Shown here piece by piece: positions 18,166-27,018 of a stretch of 64,000 nt of DNA. How positions within the stretch are numbered: the stretch's first letter is position 1; every line of letters starts with the position of its first letter. A program made the translations under genes and the position numbers. Origin of the DNA: Nocardia sp. NBC_01730 (GTDB lineage: Bacteria > Actinomycetota > Actinomycetes > Mycobacteriales > Mycobacteriaceae); the NCBI RefSeq assembly GCF_035920445.1, contig NZ_CP109162.1, positions 1,364,001-1,428,000 on the forward strand, in the 5' to 3' direction. Below the pieces are notes generated by a model, which saw nothing but the letters and a program-made list of their open reading frames with translations, was not told where the DNA came from and searched no databases.

Positions 18166-19004
18166 CGTGCCACCTCCAGCGAAGCCGGTGCGGAGGATTG
18201 TTTACTCGGTGGAAGATCTGGCAGCGGCCCTGTGCCGAAATCCTCACGCAGGATCATCTTCCTGAGCAGGGTGATGCAGGCGGCGGTGTAGATGCCGAAC
18301 ACGGCCATGCCGATCCACCACGAGATCAGCCCGTTCCACGCGAACACACCGCGATGGAAGATCCACGCGGGCGAGACGACGACCTCGGTGAGCGCGTTAC
18401 ACAGATTGAGATAGGCGAACCATTTAGGGAAAACGTTGTTCTTGTCGATCAGTATCGCAACCATCCACACGAACGACCCGATAAGGAATACGCCCATTGT
18501 TCCGACGTAGGACAAGAACGCGAAGTCGTAAATCCATCGGAGCGCTTCAGGATCGCGGTCGGGGCGCATCGCACCGACGGTCAGCACCAGGCAGAGCAGC
18601 ATGCTGCCAGGAATGGCGCTCAGCGAGTAGATAATCAGGTAGGAATAAGCGTACGCCCGGCTGACCGACATCCGCCGGATCGAGTAGGCGATGAGTGCAT
18701 TGATCGGTGCGGTCATGCCGGTGAACACGAACATGACGGCAAACCCGTACAGCAAGCCGTAATGGTTGTCATCGAACCACTGCGCAACCTCGGCGAGGTT
18801 CCGCTCCGGGCGCGGCGGTGGCTGGCTTCGCGTGATTATGAAGAAGACAAGTCCGAACAGCTGATAGAAGGCCACCATCATCCACCAGGCGGCCCACAGA
18901 TCACGCTTGGGGTTGTGCCGGCAATGCCAGATGAATCGCTGGTACGCGGCGCCGCTCGGTAGCTCGGGTCGTTCGGCCGACTCCAGCGCCGCCGTGCCGG
19001 TCAT
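18162..19004 (-). CDS. Multi-pass membrane protein, paralogue of its upstream neighbour
   Basis: 280 residues with about six membrane helices (LWAAWWMMVAFYQLFGLVFF, YGLLYGFAVMFVFTGMTAPI, YLIIYSLSAIPGSMLLCLVL, and three more). It shares the layout of the upstream protein, ending in a W-rich segment (AWIFHRGVFAWNGLISWWIG) like the neighbour's GPLAWDGVLSFWLKN. That pattern suggests tandem duplication. I cannot name a family. Overlaps both neighbours by 4 bases, so all four genes form one coupled operon. Confidence 0.7.
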   Translation of the reverse strand: MTGTAALESAERPELPSGAAYQRFIWHCRHNPKRDLWAAWWMMVAFYQLFGLVFFIITRSQPPPRPERNLAEVAQWFDDNHYGLLYGFAVMFVFTGMTAPINALIAYSIRRMSVSRAYAYSYLIIYSLSAIPGSMLLCLVLTVGAMRPDRDPEALRWIYDFAFLSYVGTMGVFLIGSFVWMVAILIDKNNVFPKWFAYLNLCNALTEVVVSPAWIFHRGVFAWNGLISWWIGMAVFGIYTAACITLLRKMILREDFGTGPLPDLPPSKQSSAPASLEVAR

Positions 19005-19714
19005 GCGAGGACCTGCTCAGCGGACTGCTGGCGTTGCACGTTCCGGGCAACGACAATTCCCATGACCACGATCCACACACCGATAGCGATGTTCTTGAGC
19101 CAGAACGACAGCACGCCGTCCCAGGCCAGCGGTCCTTCGTGGGCCAGCGCGGTGAACGCGGCAGGCACCAACGCGGCAGCGACGAGCAGGTTGAAATGCG
19201 CTACCCACACAGGGAGTACTAGTTTGGCCGAACGGTCGGCGTAGATCGCCAGGGCGACAATAGCGCTCTGCGCAATGAGATAGGGAACTCCTGCAGTGAA
19301 GGTGATCCATGCCAGGTCGTTCAGCAGTCGGGTCAGCTCCGGGCTGCGTTCCGGGTTGTACGCGGCGACCAGCCAGAAGAGGTTGGCCATGAGGAAGATC
19401 GTTGGACCGCCCGCCGCGCAGGCTACGAGACAATAGGCGAAAATCGGCGTGCGGTGCCCCATTCTCCTGATCTGCGTCACCAGCAGCATCAGAATCGGAA
19501 TGAAGCATACGCAGAACCAGTTGAACACGATCATGCTGTAACGAATGCGTGAGAGGTTTTCCGGGTCACGATAGAAATCCGCGACCTCTTGCGTCGACAT
19601 AGTCGGCGACATCGGATGGGCGAAGCCGGGAAATAGGAAGAACGCTGATAGCCATATGATTCCCAGCGCCGGCAACGTCCATACCAGAATCAATTCACCG
19701 TCGGTCCGTCTCAT
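19001..19714 (-). CDS. Multi-pass membrane protein heading the operon
   Basis: 237 residues from the ATG at 19714, chosen because GAGGG lies 9 bases upstream; an ATG at 19723 is also in frame. Six predicted membrane helices (LVWTLPALGIIWLSAFFLF, MIVFNWFCVCFIPILMLLVT, FLMANLFWLVAAY, AQSAIVALAIYA and others). Family not recognised. A long perfect palindrome about 95-120 bases upstream is a likely operator for the whole four-gene operon. Confidence 0.7.
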   Translation of the reverse strand: MRRTDGELILVWTLPALGIIWLSAFFLFPGFAHPMSPTMSTQEVADFYRDPENLSRIRYSMIVFNWFCVCFIPILMLLVTQIRRMGHRTPIFAYCLVACAAGGPTIFLMANLFWLVAAYNPERSPELTRLLNDLAWITFTAGVPYLIAQSAIVALAIYADRSAKLVLPVWVAHFNLLVAAALVPAAFTALAHEGPLAWDGVLSFWLKNIAIGVWIVVMGIVVARNVQRQQSAEQVLA

Positions 19715-19807
19715 CGCATCCATCCCTCACGCGGAAACACCGTTGCGTGGCGTCTCCTGCAATTCGGCCCGATATTCGCGCCAGGTAGCCGAGCTAACCC
19801 CTCCGAT

Positions 19808-19835
19808 CGCAGGCTAGCCGATCGGCTAGCCTGCG
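19808..19835. promoter_or_regulatory. Perfect 28-bp palindrome, likely TetR operator
   Basis: Every base pairs with its mirror; the core is TAGCCGATCGGCTA. The same core recurs upstream of the GGDEF gene, the P450 and one tetR gene in this window. It lies between the decayed GGDEF gene and the membrane operon start at 19714. A looser TAGC-CGA-GCTA element lies at about 19786-19796. Confidence 0.75.
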
Positions 19836-19885
19836 GTCAACAGTGCCGGATGGACGCGCGGCTGCCTGTCGGGTCGACGGCGCGC

Positions 19886-20944
19886 TCAGTCCCGCAGGCG
19901 TTGAAAAGTCCGGCGTCGGCGGCGATGGGTCTTGGCGAGATAAAGGCGCCGGTCCGCGGCATCGAGCAGCTCCTCGGCCGATGTGTGGGCAAGAGCGGCG
20001 GCAACAGCGCCGACGCTGACCGAGATCGCGATCCACTGTCCCGCCACGACAACAGGTGTGGCGTGGCCAGGGCTGTCAGTAACGCGGCGGCGGTAGCGGC
20101 GAGCGCGCGCATCCGTTCGAGCAGATGTCGCCTGTTGGGAAGGCCGGTGAGCGGATCGTGGCGTGCCTGTCGGTGCAGTTCTTCTTGCAACAGATGGCGT
20201 TCCGTCACGTCCTCGCCGACGGGCATCAGATAGTCTGCCTCCGCGTCCCGTCCGCGCACATAGGAGACGGTGAAGGCCGCCCACTTCGACGAGCCGTCCG
20301 AAGCGCTCGCCCTGGCTTCGAACTCGAGCGGTCCTTCCTGTGCCGCGACCAGCTTGTCGAAGACAAGGGTGTGGATGCCGTCGGCATCGTCGGGGTGGGC
20401 GAAATGGTGCACCGAGATCCCGCGCAGCATCTCGGCCGGGATGCCGATCATTTGCCGCCAGGCATGGGTTGACGTCGATGAGAGTGCCGTGGATATCGGC
20501 GATGCCGATCGCCACGGCGGCGCTGTCGAAGACGAGCTGGAACCGATCGGCCTGGGCGGCGCGACGGATGTCCTGTTCGGCGGTGCTCGCCTTGTTCGCG
20601 ACCATCGCTCGATGCAGCCGCTGGTGATAGCCGCGGTCCCCCGCGGCGAGCAACGCGGTCACGCGGAGGTCCGCGTCGGATCGAATGCTACTGTCCGCGA
20701 TATGGCCGAGGATTGGTGCGGAGACAACGGGAATCGCGGCATCCAGCGGAAGACTGTCCGCCAAGGCGTTGCCGATCCGTACGCCGATCTCGTCGTCGAG
20801 ATGATCGGCGGCAACCGCGGCGGCGAACTCGTCGATCAAACAGCCCAACAGCGGGTGAGTTGCTGACTCAGGCAGTCTGGATCCAGCGAAGGGCAGGGCG
20901 CGCTGCCACTGTGCGATCAGCATGCAACGTCGTTGCTCGTTCAT
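19886..20944 (-). pseudogene. PAS-GGDEF protein lacking its GGDEF core
   Basis: N-terminal ~160 residues (MNEQRRCMLIAQWQRALPF...) lead into a PAS domain (FQLVFDSAAVAIGIADIHGT). Near 20470 an extra base shifts the frame; the PAS continues as MIGIPAEMLRGISVHHFAHP and then HDPLTGLPNRRHLLERM, the start of a GGDEF domain. After ALAA the sequence jumps to VVVAGQWIAISVSVGAVAAA and DAADRRLYLAKTHRRRRR, the end of the domain. About 60-90 residues including the GG(D/E)EF active site are absent, and the frame changes again. It cannot be a working diguanylate cyclase. ATG 20944 follows an AAGGAA ribosome site. Confidence 0.75.
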
Positions 20945-21066
20945 CGCGATTCCTTGCTCGTAGCCTCAGGCGGAGTGCCGGTTGGCGTAGCCGATCCACG
21001 ACAAGCCTGTCTTGGGGTTCGGCGAGATTCCGTGCAGAGCTAACGATCAGCTAAACACGTTGAGGG

Positions 21067-21102
21067 TAGTCGATCGGCTAGCATTCGGTAGCGGATCGGC
21101 TA
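21067..21102. promoter_or_regulatory. Two TetR operator copies upstream of the GGDEF gene
   Basis: TAGTCGATCGGCTA (21067-21080) and TAGCGGATCGGCTA (21089-21102), each 13 of 14 to the core TAGCCGATCGGCTA, spaced 22 bases apart centre to centre. A weaker one-base-shorter copy (CTAACGATCAGCTA) lies at about 21039-21053. Confidence 0.65.
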
Positions 21103-21209
21103 TCGGAAGCGTGTCGCAAGTGCATCGCGACGAGACCGTGTGGAGTCTTAGCGGTGGCCTGCTAATGCTGGCCACGGTTGGTGTCCGCAGGTCACCGCTG
21201 CACTCGGTC

Positions 21210-21552
21210 GCGGTGGTGAGCTGGCCGCCGAGGTCGCCTCCAGGTCTGGCCTGGACAGTATCGGCGATGCGAACTGGCGGTTTCATCAGGCGATTCATCC
21301 GCCACCCATTCGCCGCGTCTGCTGACCCAGATCAAACAGGCGGCCCGGGTAGTGCCCTCGAACTTCCTGGGGGTCTTCCCTGAACACGAGCAGCATTCGC
21401 TGCACGACCACGACGAACTCCTGGACGCGCTCGAAGCGCGCGGTCCGGCCCGCGCTCGCGACATCGCCGAACGGCATGTGCTCGATGCCGGCCGCTCGCT
21501 GGCGGACTGGCTGGATCGCCGGGCCGCGGCGCCGGCCTCGACACTGGACTGA
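21210..21552 (+). pseudogene. GntR/FadR-type regulator fragment (FCD domain)
   Basis: The last ~66 codons in one frame read VPSNFLGVFPEHEQHSLHDH, DELLDALEARGPARARDIAE and a terminal helix, as in the ligand-binding FCD domain of FadR-type regulators. Upstream, another frame gives DANWRFHQAIH, an earlier FCD helix. The DNA-binding domain is missing and the frames do not join, so this is a decayed regulator next to the aldehyde dehydrogenase gene. Confidence 0.55.
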
Positions 21553-21616
21553 TGAAGGGCTGCGGTCCGACCCGCTCGCCGATCGACGGGCGAGTGGGCG
21601 GACCGTTGGCAACGTT

Positions 21617-23071
21617 CTACAACTGTGCCCAGACGGACTTGGTCTGCATGTACGCCTCGATTCCCTCTCGGCCGAATTCGTGACCCCAGCCGGACTGCTT
21701 GTAGCCACCGAAGGGGACGGCGTGATCGAAGACCAGCTGGCAGTTCAGCGATACCGTTCCCGCCTGCAGTCGCTTCGCGATGCGATGGGCACGGCCGAGA
21801 TTGCTCGTCCAGGCGGTGGCGGCGAGCCCGTAGGTCGTATCGTTCGCCATGGCCACGGCCTCGTCGTCGTCATCGAACGGCATGATCGTCACGACGGGGC
21901 CGAAGATCTCCTGCTGATACAGCCGCATGCCGGGATCGACGTTGGTGAGCACAGTCGGATGGATGAAGTATCCGCGCCGGTCGAGCCGGTGCCCTCCGGT
22001 CACGACCTCGACACCGCTGTCCTTGCCCTCGTCGATGAAGCCCATGACGCGGGTGAGCTGCTTCTGGCTGATCAGCGGTCCGATATTGCTCCCCTCCTCC
22101 TTCGGGCCACCCAGCTTCAGCGAATTCGCCACTGTGGCAATGCCTTCGGTGACCTGGTCATAGACGCCGCGCTGAACAAAGATGCGCGAACCGCAGACGC
22201 AGCCCTGGCCTGAGTGCACGAAGATGCCCATCGACGCCATCAGAATGGCCATGTTCAGATCGGCGTCGTCGAAGATCAGCACTGGCGACTTCCCGCCGAG
22301 TTCGAGCATCACCTTCTTGAGATTCCCTGCGGAGGCCTGCACGATCTGCTTGCCGACTTCGGTCGATCCGGTGAAGGCGATCTTGTCCACGTCGGGATGC
22401 CCGGTGAGCGCGGCTCCTGCGGTGTGTCCGTAGCCGGTCAGGAGATTGACGACACCGTCGGGGACGCCGGCTTCGGTGATGAGCCGGTCCAGCAACAGGG
22501 CCGAGAGTGGCGTTTCCTCGGCAGGCTTGACGACTGTGCTACAGCCCGCGGCCAAGGCAGGCGCGAGCTTGGCGCACGCGTTGAAGACCGGGCCGTTCCA
22601 CGGGAAGATCAGTCCCACCACGCCATAGGGCTCCTTGAGGGTGTAGGCGTGCATGTCCGCGTAAGCGCCCGAAACACCGCCGGTCATTTGAACTTCGTGC
22701 GCCGTGCCGTTGACCTTGGTGCACCATCCGGCGTAGTAGCGGAAGAATTCGGCGCAGGTGGGCACGATCATCTTGGCCTGGGCCAATGGCATGCCGGTAT
22801 TGAGCGAATCGAGTTCGGCGAGTTCGTCGACGTGATCATCCATCAAATCGGCGATGCGCCACATGATCTTCGCCCGCTCGCGGCCGGGCAAGCCGCGCCA
22901 GACGCCTGACTCGAAGGCGGCTCGCGCCCGCGCAACGGCCTCGTTGACCGCTTCTTCCCCGCAGTCGGTGAACTCGGTGATCTGCTCTTCGGTCACCGGA
23001 TCAATGATCGGAATGACCTCGCCCGTACCAGGGCGCTTCTGAATTTCGTCCAGTATCGACTGCACTGTCAT
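21617..23071 (-). CDS. NAD(P)-dependent aldehyde dehydrogenase
   Basis: 484 residues from ATG 23071, which has AGGAAGG 8-9 bases upstream. The family core is complete: FPWNGPVFNACAKLAPALAA, FTGSTEVG for the cofactor, catalytic glutamate in LELGGKSP (about residue 257), catalytic cysteine in GQGCVCGSR (about residue 291), and EIFGPVVTIMPF and PFGGYKQSGWGHEFG near the end. Oxidises an aldehyde to the acid, perhaps the product of the P450-initiated oxidation encoded next door. The substrate is not predictable. Confidence 0.92.
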   Translation of the reverse strand: MTVQSILDEIQKRPGTGEVIPIIDPVTEEQITEFTDCGEEAVNEAVARARAAFESGVWRGLPGRERAKIMWRIADLMDDHVDELAELDSLNTGMPLAQAKMIVPTCAEFFRYYAGWCTKVNGTAHEVQMTGGVSGAYADMHAYTLKEPYGVVGLIFPWNGPVFNACAKLAPALAAGCSTVVKPAEETPLSALLLDRLITEAGVPDGVVNLLTGYGHTAGAALTGHPDVDKIAFTGSTEVGKQIVQASAGNLKKVMLELGGKSPVLIFDDADLNMAILMASMGIFVHSGQGCVCGSRIFVQRGVYDQVTEGIATVANSLKLGGPKEEGSNIGPLISQKQLTRVMGFIDEGKDSGVEVVTGGHRLDRRGYFIHPTVLTNVDPGMRLYQQEIFGPVVTIMPFDDDDEAVAMANDTTYGLAATAWTSNLGRAHRIAKRLQAGTVSLNCQLVFDHAVPFGGYKQSGWGHEFGREGIEAYMQTKSVWAQL

Positions 23072-23100
23072 CGTGGTTTTCCTTCCTCGTTGCCGAGGTC

Positions 23101-23135
23101 GAGTGCTGGGCACCTGCTTAGCGAGTGCTAGGCAC
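23101..23135. promoter_or_regulatory. Tandem partial palindromes before the aldehyde dehydrogenase gene
   Basis: GAGTGCTGGGCAC and GAGTGCTAGGCAC lie 22 bases apart (two helical turns). The second extends to the palindrome AGTGCTAGGCACT. They lie 30-65 bases upstream of the start codon, so they probably bind a dimeric repressor or activator. Confidence 0.5.
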
Positions 23136-23221
23136 TAGTAAGCACCCTGGCTGTTATGCGGTCAAGAGTCACATTCTCAACTGGGAGATTGAGACTTCCA
23201 TGATTGACGCTACCGCAGTCC

Positions 23222-24590
23222 TTACCCCGCCCCTCGTTCGTCACCGCCGCATGCTAGCGGCGGCGCGGGGGTGTGCCGCAGGTGCAGAGTGGCGACTCCG
23301 CGCAACAGGTAGGTGGGTTCCCAGGTGAACCGCCGAGCGCCGACCGAGCCGTGTTCGGTCTCGTCGAGGTGGATCTCGGACATCCGGTCCAGGAATCGCT
23401 CGATGCTGACTCGGGCCTCCACCCGCGCTAGCGGCGCACCCGGGCAGGAGTGCACGCCCCGGCCGAACGCGATGTGTTTGCGGCCGTTCGGGCGGCCGAT
23501 GCGGAATTCTGCGGGGGAGTCGAAACGCCGAGGGTCACGGTTGACCGCGCCGGGCAAAATAGCGACGGGGGTACCGGCGGACAACCGGAGATCAGCAAGC
23601 TCGGTGGTAGTGCACACCAACCTGAAGTCGGCCTTGACCGGACTCTCCCAGCGGAGCGTCTCCTCGATGAAGGCGGGGATACGGGTGCGGTCTTCGCGCA
23701 GTTGCCGCTGAATGTCGGGCCGGTCAGCGATGACCAGCATGGCGCTGCTCAGTAAGCGGGCAGTGGTCTCCTGCCCAGCGGCGAACAGGAAGGTGGCCAG
23801 TCGCACCACATCCACCACCTCGGGCAGTGACCCGTCGGGAAAGCGCGCGGTTGCCAGCTCGGTCAAGACGTCGTTGCCCGGCGCACGGCGCCGATCCTCG
23901 ATATAGCCACCGAACTGTCTCTCCAGCCATTCCAGCGGATTGGCAGCAACTACTTCTTCCGCGTCGAGCGAGCGAGTCTTGCTGGACCCCAAACGATCTC
24001 GGAACAGGGTGTGGTCTTCCTCGGGCACCCCGAGCAGATCCGCGATTACCAAGAGCGCGAAGGGCTTGGCGTAGTCCGACAGCAACTCGAGTCGTCCTGC
24101 GGTGTGGAAGTCGCTCATCTGGCGATCCGCCAGCCGCCACATGAACTCCTCGTTCTCCTTGAGCCGCTTCGGCGAAAGTAGGCGCTGCAACAGCGCTCGC
24201 TGTGCCGTGTGCTGGGGCGGGTCCATGGTGACCATGTGCTCGTGCAGCGGTATCCGGTCGCGGTACTGCTCGATCTGCTCGGCGATATCGTCGCCTGCCG
24301 GTTGGAAAGGCAGCGGCGGGAACGGCCCGAGAAAGGAATTGATCGAGGAGTACACGGCATGGTTGCGATACCTCGACGGCCTCGTCGTAGCCGGTCACCG
24401 CGACCACGCCGTGTTGCGGCAGGTGAGCAACCGGGCCTTGCGCTCGCAGGTGTTCGTAGTACGGATACGGATCGTCCACCAACGACGGATCGGTGAATAA
24501 GTCGATTTCCTCGAAGCTCGGCACGGTAGGCCTCCCTCTTGGCGCGGTGTACGGCTCCACGCCGACCACCGAAACGGCGGAGTCGGTCAC
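23222..24590 (-). pseudogene. Cytochrome P450, frameshifted
   Basis: Starts at GTG 24590 (VTDSAVSVVGVE, GGAGG upstream) and reads well through FEEIDLFTDPSLVDDPYPYY to VVAVTGYDEAVEV. Near 24376 the frame must change to continue as RNHAVYSSINSFLGPFPPLP. The remainder is a full P450: I-helix AAGQETTARLL, ExxR in ETLRW and heme-binding FGRGVHSCPG. Two bases lost (or one gained) explain the break. It is clearly paralogous to the intact P450 at 27019. A TAGCCGATCGACTA operator lies 56-69 bases upstream. Confidence 0.8.
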
Positions 24591-24645
24591 ATCGCATCGC
24601 CTCCGCCCGCCGTGGGCCACTGCATGGCGGGGGATTGTTACAGGC

Positions 24646-24659
24646 TAGCCGATCGACTA
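24646..24659. promoter_or_regulatory. TetR operator copy upstream of the frameshifted P450
   Basis: TAGCCGATCGACTA, 13 of 14 to the core shared with the sites near 19820, 21070-21100 and 25320-25395. Confidence 0.65.
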
Positions 24660-24719
24660 GCGCAACCCCAGGCATGCGACAGGTTCGTCAGGTCGAACGG
24701 GTGCGGCGACGCTAGGGCA

Positions 24720-25310
24720 TCAATCCGGAGACTGAGTGAGTCGTCTCGCCAGGTTGAGAAGGTGGTACCGGAGCGTGTCGTCATCGAGGTCCATGACTAT
24801 GGGGTGAATGCTGGCGCCCCCGATCGCGGCCGCCAGCATGGCTGCGGGCACCCGAGCCTCGGCGCTGGCGTTTGTACCGACCAGGACCGAGAAAAGCCGC
24901 TCCATCAGTTGCTGGAACGGTTCGTGCTGTGCGAAGAGCCGGATCATGACGGGATCGGTTTGCAGTGTGCTGACCATGTGTCGTCGCTCGACGGCGAGAT
25001 CGACCACCTGAGTGAGCAGCACATCGCGCGCCTGGAGGTCGTATTTCTCGGCCTCGGCGGCATCGACCGCGGTTTCCAGCTTGGCCAATTCGTACTCGGC
25101 GACCGCGAGAACGATGTCATCCTTCGACTTGAACTGGTGGTAGACCGCTGCCTTCGTGACACCGAGGGCTTGAGCAATCATCTGGAGCGACGTGCCGCCG
25201 ACGCCGTGCCGGGCGAACAAGGTGTGCGCCGCCGTAATGGTGCGGACCTGTGTGGCGCTGTAGCGCCCGGACTTCGTTGCGCTGCTGGTCGCGCGCGTGC
25301 GGGGGCTCAC
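24720..25310 (-). CDS. TetR-family regulator, likely binds TAGCCGATCGGCTA
   Basis: 196 residues from GTG 25310. A further upstream start would make the protein read through its own operators, so I reject it. The N-terminal HTH is typical (TITAAHTLFARHGVGGTSLQ, then LGVTKAAVYHQFKSKDDIV) and the C-terminal domain is all-helical. No clear ribosome site precedes the GTG, so the mRNA may be leaderless. Three copies of the TAGCCGATCGGCTA element lie 11-85 bases upstream, pointing to autoregulation. The same element marks the P450, GGDEF and membrane operon promoters. Confidence 0.85.
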   Translation of the reverse strand: MSPRTRATSSATKSGRYSATQVRTITAAHTLFARHGVGGTSLQMIAQALGVTKAAVYHQFKSKDDIVLAVAEYELAKLETAVDAAEAEKYDLQARDVLLTQVVDLAVERRHMVSTLQTDPVMIRLFAQHEPFQQLMERLFSVLVGTNASAEARVPAAMLAAAIGGASIHPIVMDLDDDTLRYHLLNLARRLTQSPD

Positions 25311-25320
25311 GGGACGAGGA

Positions 25321-25395
25321 TAGCCGATCAGCTTGCCCCACTTGTCTCGCCCTAGCCGATCGGCTACAGTTTTGCCGAAACTAGCCGATTGGCTA
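25321..25395. promoter_or_regulatory. Three operator copies at the tetR promoter
   Basis: TAGCCGATCAGCTT (25321-25334), perfect TAGCCGATCGGCTA (25353-25366) and TAGCCGATTGGCTA (25382-25395), spaced about 30 bases apart. They sit directly upstream of the minus-strand tetR start at 25310. Confidence 0.75.
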
Positions 25396-25659
25396 GCTTG
25401 AGCGAATGGGTGGCTATTCATCGAAGGCCACCCCGCTGGATATGCATCTACCGGTGCGGTCGCGGTGGCCGCCCCCAATTTGTCGGAGCGGACATCAGTT
25501 GGGTAGTCAGCATCCTGATAGCGGCGGGAGCGCCGCTCGGCGCGGCGAGAAATCTTTAAGCTACCTGCCGATCGAGCCTGATCCGCAGGGTGACCTGCCG
25601 CCCTCCGGGGTGGCAGAGAAAATGTCAATGAGACCCTTGTCACATCGTGAAAACCAACC

Positions 25660-25675
25660 TACTGTGTACTCAGTA
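25660..25675. promoter_or_regulatory. Palindrome upstream of the second tetR gene
   Basis: TACTGTGTACTCAGTA: 5-bp arms TACTG/CAGTA around six bases, ending 24 bases before the GTG start at 25700. Possible autoregulatory operator. Confidence 0.4.
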
Positions 25676-25699
25676 AGGAAGTTTGGACAAAGGAGTTCG

Positions 25700-26320
25700 G
25701 TGACCAGTCGACGGCAGCCCGCAGCCCGCAGGTATGACACTCTGCTTGCCAAGGGCGAGGAGCGGAAGCTGCAAATCCTCGCGGTAGCGCAGCGCCTGCT
25801 CGTGCGTAAGGGCTGGCGCTCGACGTCACTGGCGCTGATCGCCACCGAGGCCGGGGTGAGCCAAGCGGGTCTGCTGCATCACTTCGAGTCCAAAGAGCAG
25901 CTGCTCCATTCCATCCTCGATGCTCGCGATGCCGATGATGCCAAGCATGTGGATCTGTCCGGCGACATCATCGAGCAGATCGAACGGGTTGCTGATCGAT
26001 TTACCCGCTCTCCGGAACTCATCGGTATGTACATCGTGCTGCTCACTGAGAACCTCGGGCCGGGCGATCCGCTGCGCGACCGCTTGGTCGGCAGGCACCG
26101 AATCGCGCGCGACACCGTCGCCGCGGGAATTCGGCGTGGGCAACGTATGGGCAAGTATCGCGCTGACATCAACCCCACCGCCAAAGCGGTGGAGATCATC
26201 GCCTTTCTCAATGGAATGGAAACATCATGGCTACTCGACCCGTCGATTCCGCTGGCCGTAGTGTTCCGGGAGTACTGCCGGTCACTTTCTCGCGAGCTCA
26301 CGCTCGCAGGCACATATTGA
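25700..26320 (+). CDS. TetR-family regulator
   Basis: 206 residues from GTG 25700, chosen because AAAGGAG sits a few bases upstream. HTH: KLQILAVAQRLLVRKGWRST, then AGVSQAGLLHHFESKEQLLH. The C-terminal part (SPELIGMYIVLLTENLGPGD, AIR-type helices, AKAVEIIAFLNGMETSWLLD) resembles TetR_C regulators next to catabolic genes. Its stop overlaps the next gene's TTG start, so the two are coupled. Target unknown; the palindrome just upstream is a candidate. Confidence 0.85.
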   Translation: MTSRRQPAARRYDTLLAKGEERKLQILAVAQRLLVRKGWRSTSLALIATEAGVSQAGLLHHFESKEQLLHSILDARDADDAKHVDLSGDIIEQIERVADRFTRSPELIGMYIVLLTENLGPGDPLRDRLVGRHRIARDTVAAGIRRGQRMGKYRADINPTAKAVEIIAFLNGMETSWLLDPSIPLAVVFREYCRSLSRELTLAGTY

Positions 26321-26820
26321 GGTACCGGCTGTCGGTCGTCGCTCCAAGCGCGGTCGAAGTGGTGCGATACGCCGGGGGGTGGCTTTTCGATCGGGTGATG
26401 GCCGGATGGGACGTGACGGTCCTGGTCGCTGACCACTCCGATGTCCGGCCGCTGCAGATCCTCGGCGCAACAGTGCTCGACTTGGAGGGCTCGCTGGCCT
26501 CGCCGCGCGATCCGATGCCACACACTGTCGCGGTGTCCGCGGATTTGTACGAGTCGGATGAACGGGTCCGATGGGGCGTGCTGGACATCTTCGAACGCGA
26601 TGTGTCCGAGTTTGCTCTGCTCGGCGAGGTCTGCCCGACTGAGTTGAATTGCCGGATCGGATCTATGCAGCATCGGCTGAGTAGTGCGGCGAGGACATTC
26701 AAGGCGCAGGCGCTCGCCGCCGCCGCGGTGCCGGTTGATTCGGTGGCGGACGTCGAGGTGTTCCGCAGTCGCCTGTTGTCGGTTCCCCGGCCACCTGCCA
26801 CTGATCTGATACCTGCCTGA
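26317..26820 (+). CDS. Conserved-looking hypothetical protein
   Basis: 167 residues if translation starts at TTG 26317, which overlaps the TetR stop (TTGA). Begins LRYRLSVVAPSAVEVVRYAG and has GWDVTVLVADHSDVRPLQIL and a C-terminal helical part. No family recognised; no signal peptide or membrane helix. The tight coupling to a TetR gene suggests a shared regulatory or accessory role. Confidence 0.55.
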   Translation: MRYRLSVVAPSAVEVVRYAGGWLFDRVMAGWDVTVLVADHSDVRPLQILGATVLDLEGSLASPRDPMPHTVAVSADLYESDERVRWGVLDIFERDVSEFALLGEVCPTELNCRIGSMQHRLSSAARTFKAQALAAAAVPVDSVADVEVFRSRLLSVPRPPATDLIPA

Positions 26821-26854
26821 CCTTCGCCACCCGGTGTGCTTCCCCGCTGGCGGT

Positions 26855-26879
26855 CCTTCTCGGCCCTGGGCCGAGAAGG
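26855..26879 (+). terminator. Hairpin terminator without T-run
   Basis: An 11-bp stem (CCTTCTCGGCC with GGCCGAGAAGG) around a 3-base loop, 35 bases after the stop at 26820. No U-tract follows, as is common in actinobacteria. Confidence 0.55.
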
Positions 26880-26960
26880 GCGGCGGGCGCGAGTGGGGTA
26901 GCGGCTCGAAAGCGTTATTGACGTAGCAGCATCCGTTGTGAAATCCTTATATTCGTGTAT

Positions 26961-26975
26961 AAGAATAGTATTATC
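26961..26975. promoter_or_regulatory. GAGAATNNNATTCTC-type operator before the P450
   Basis: AAGAATAGTATTATC, in an AT-rich stretch 44-58 bases before the GTG of the P450. 10 of the 12 fixed positions agree with the consensus built from the perfect sites at 38877, 39806, 47667 and 56094. Confidence 0.5.
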
Positions 26976-27018
26976 ATAAAGTGATAGTAAGCTATTCGCA
27001 CAGTGGAGGGAGCTCTCA

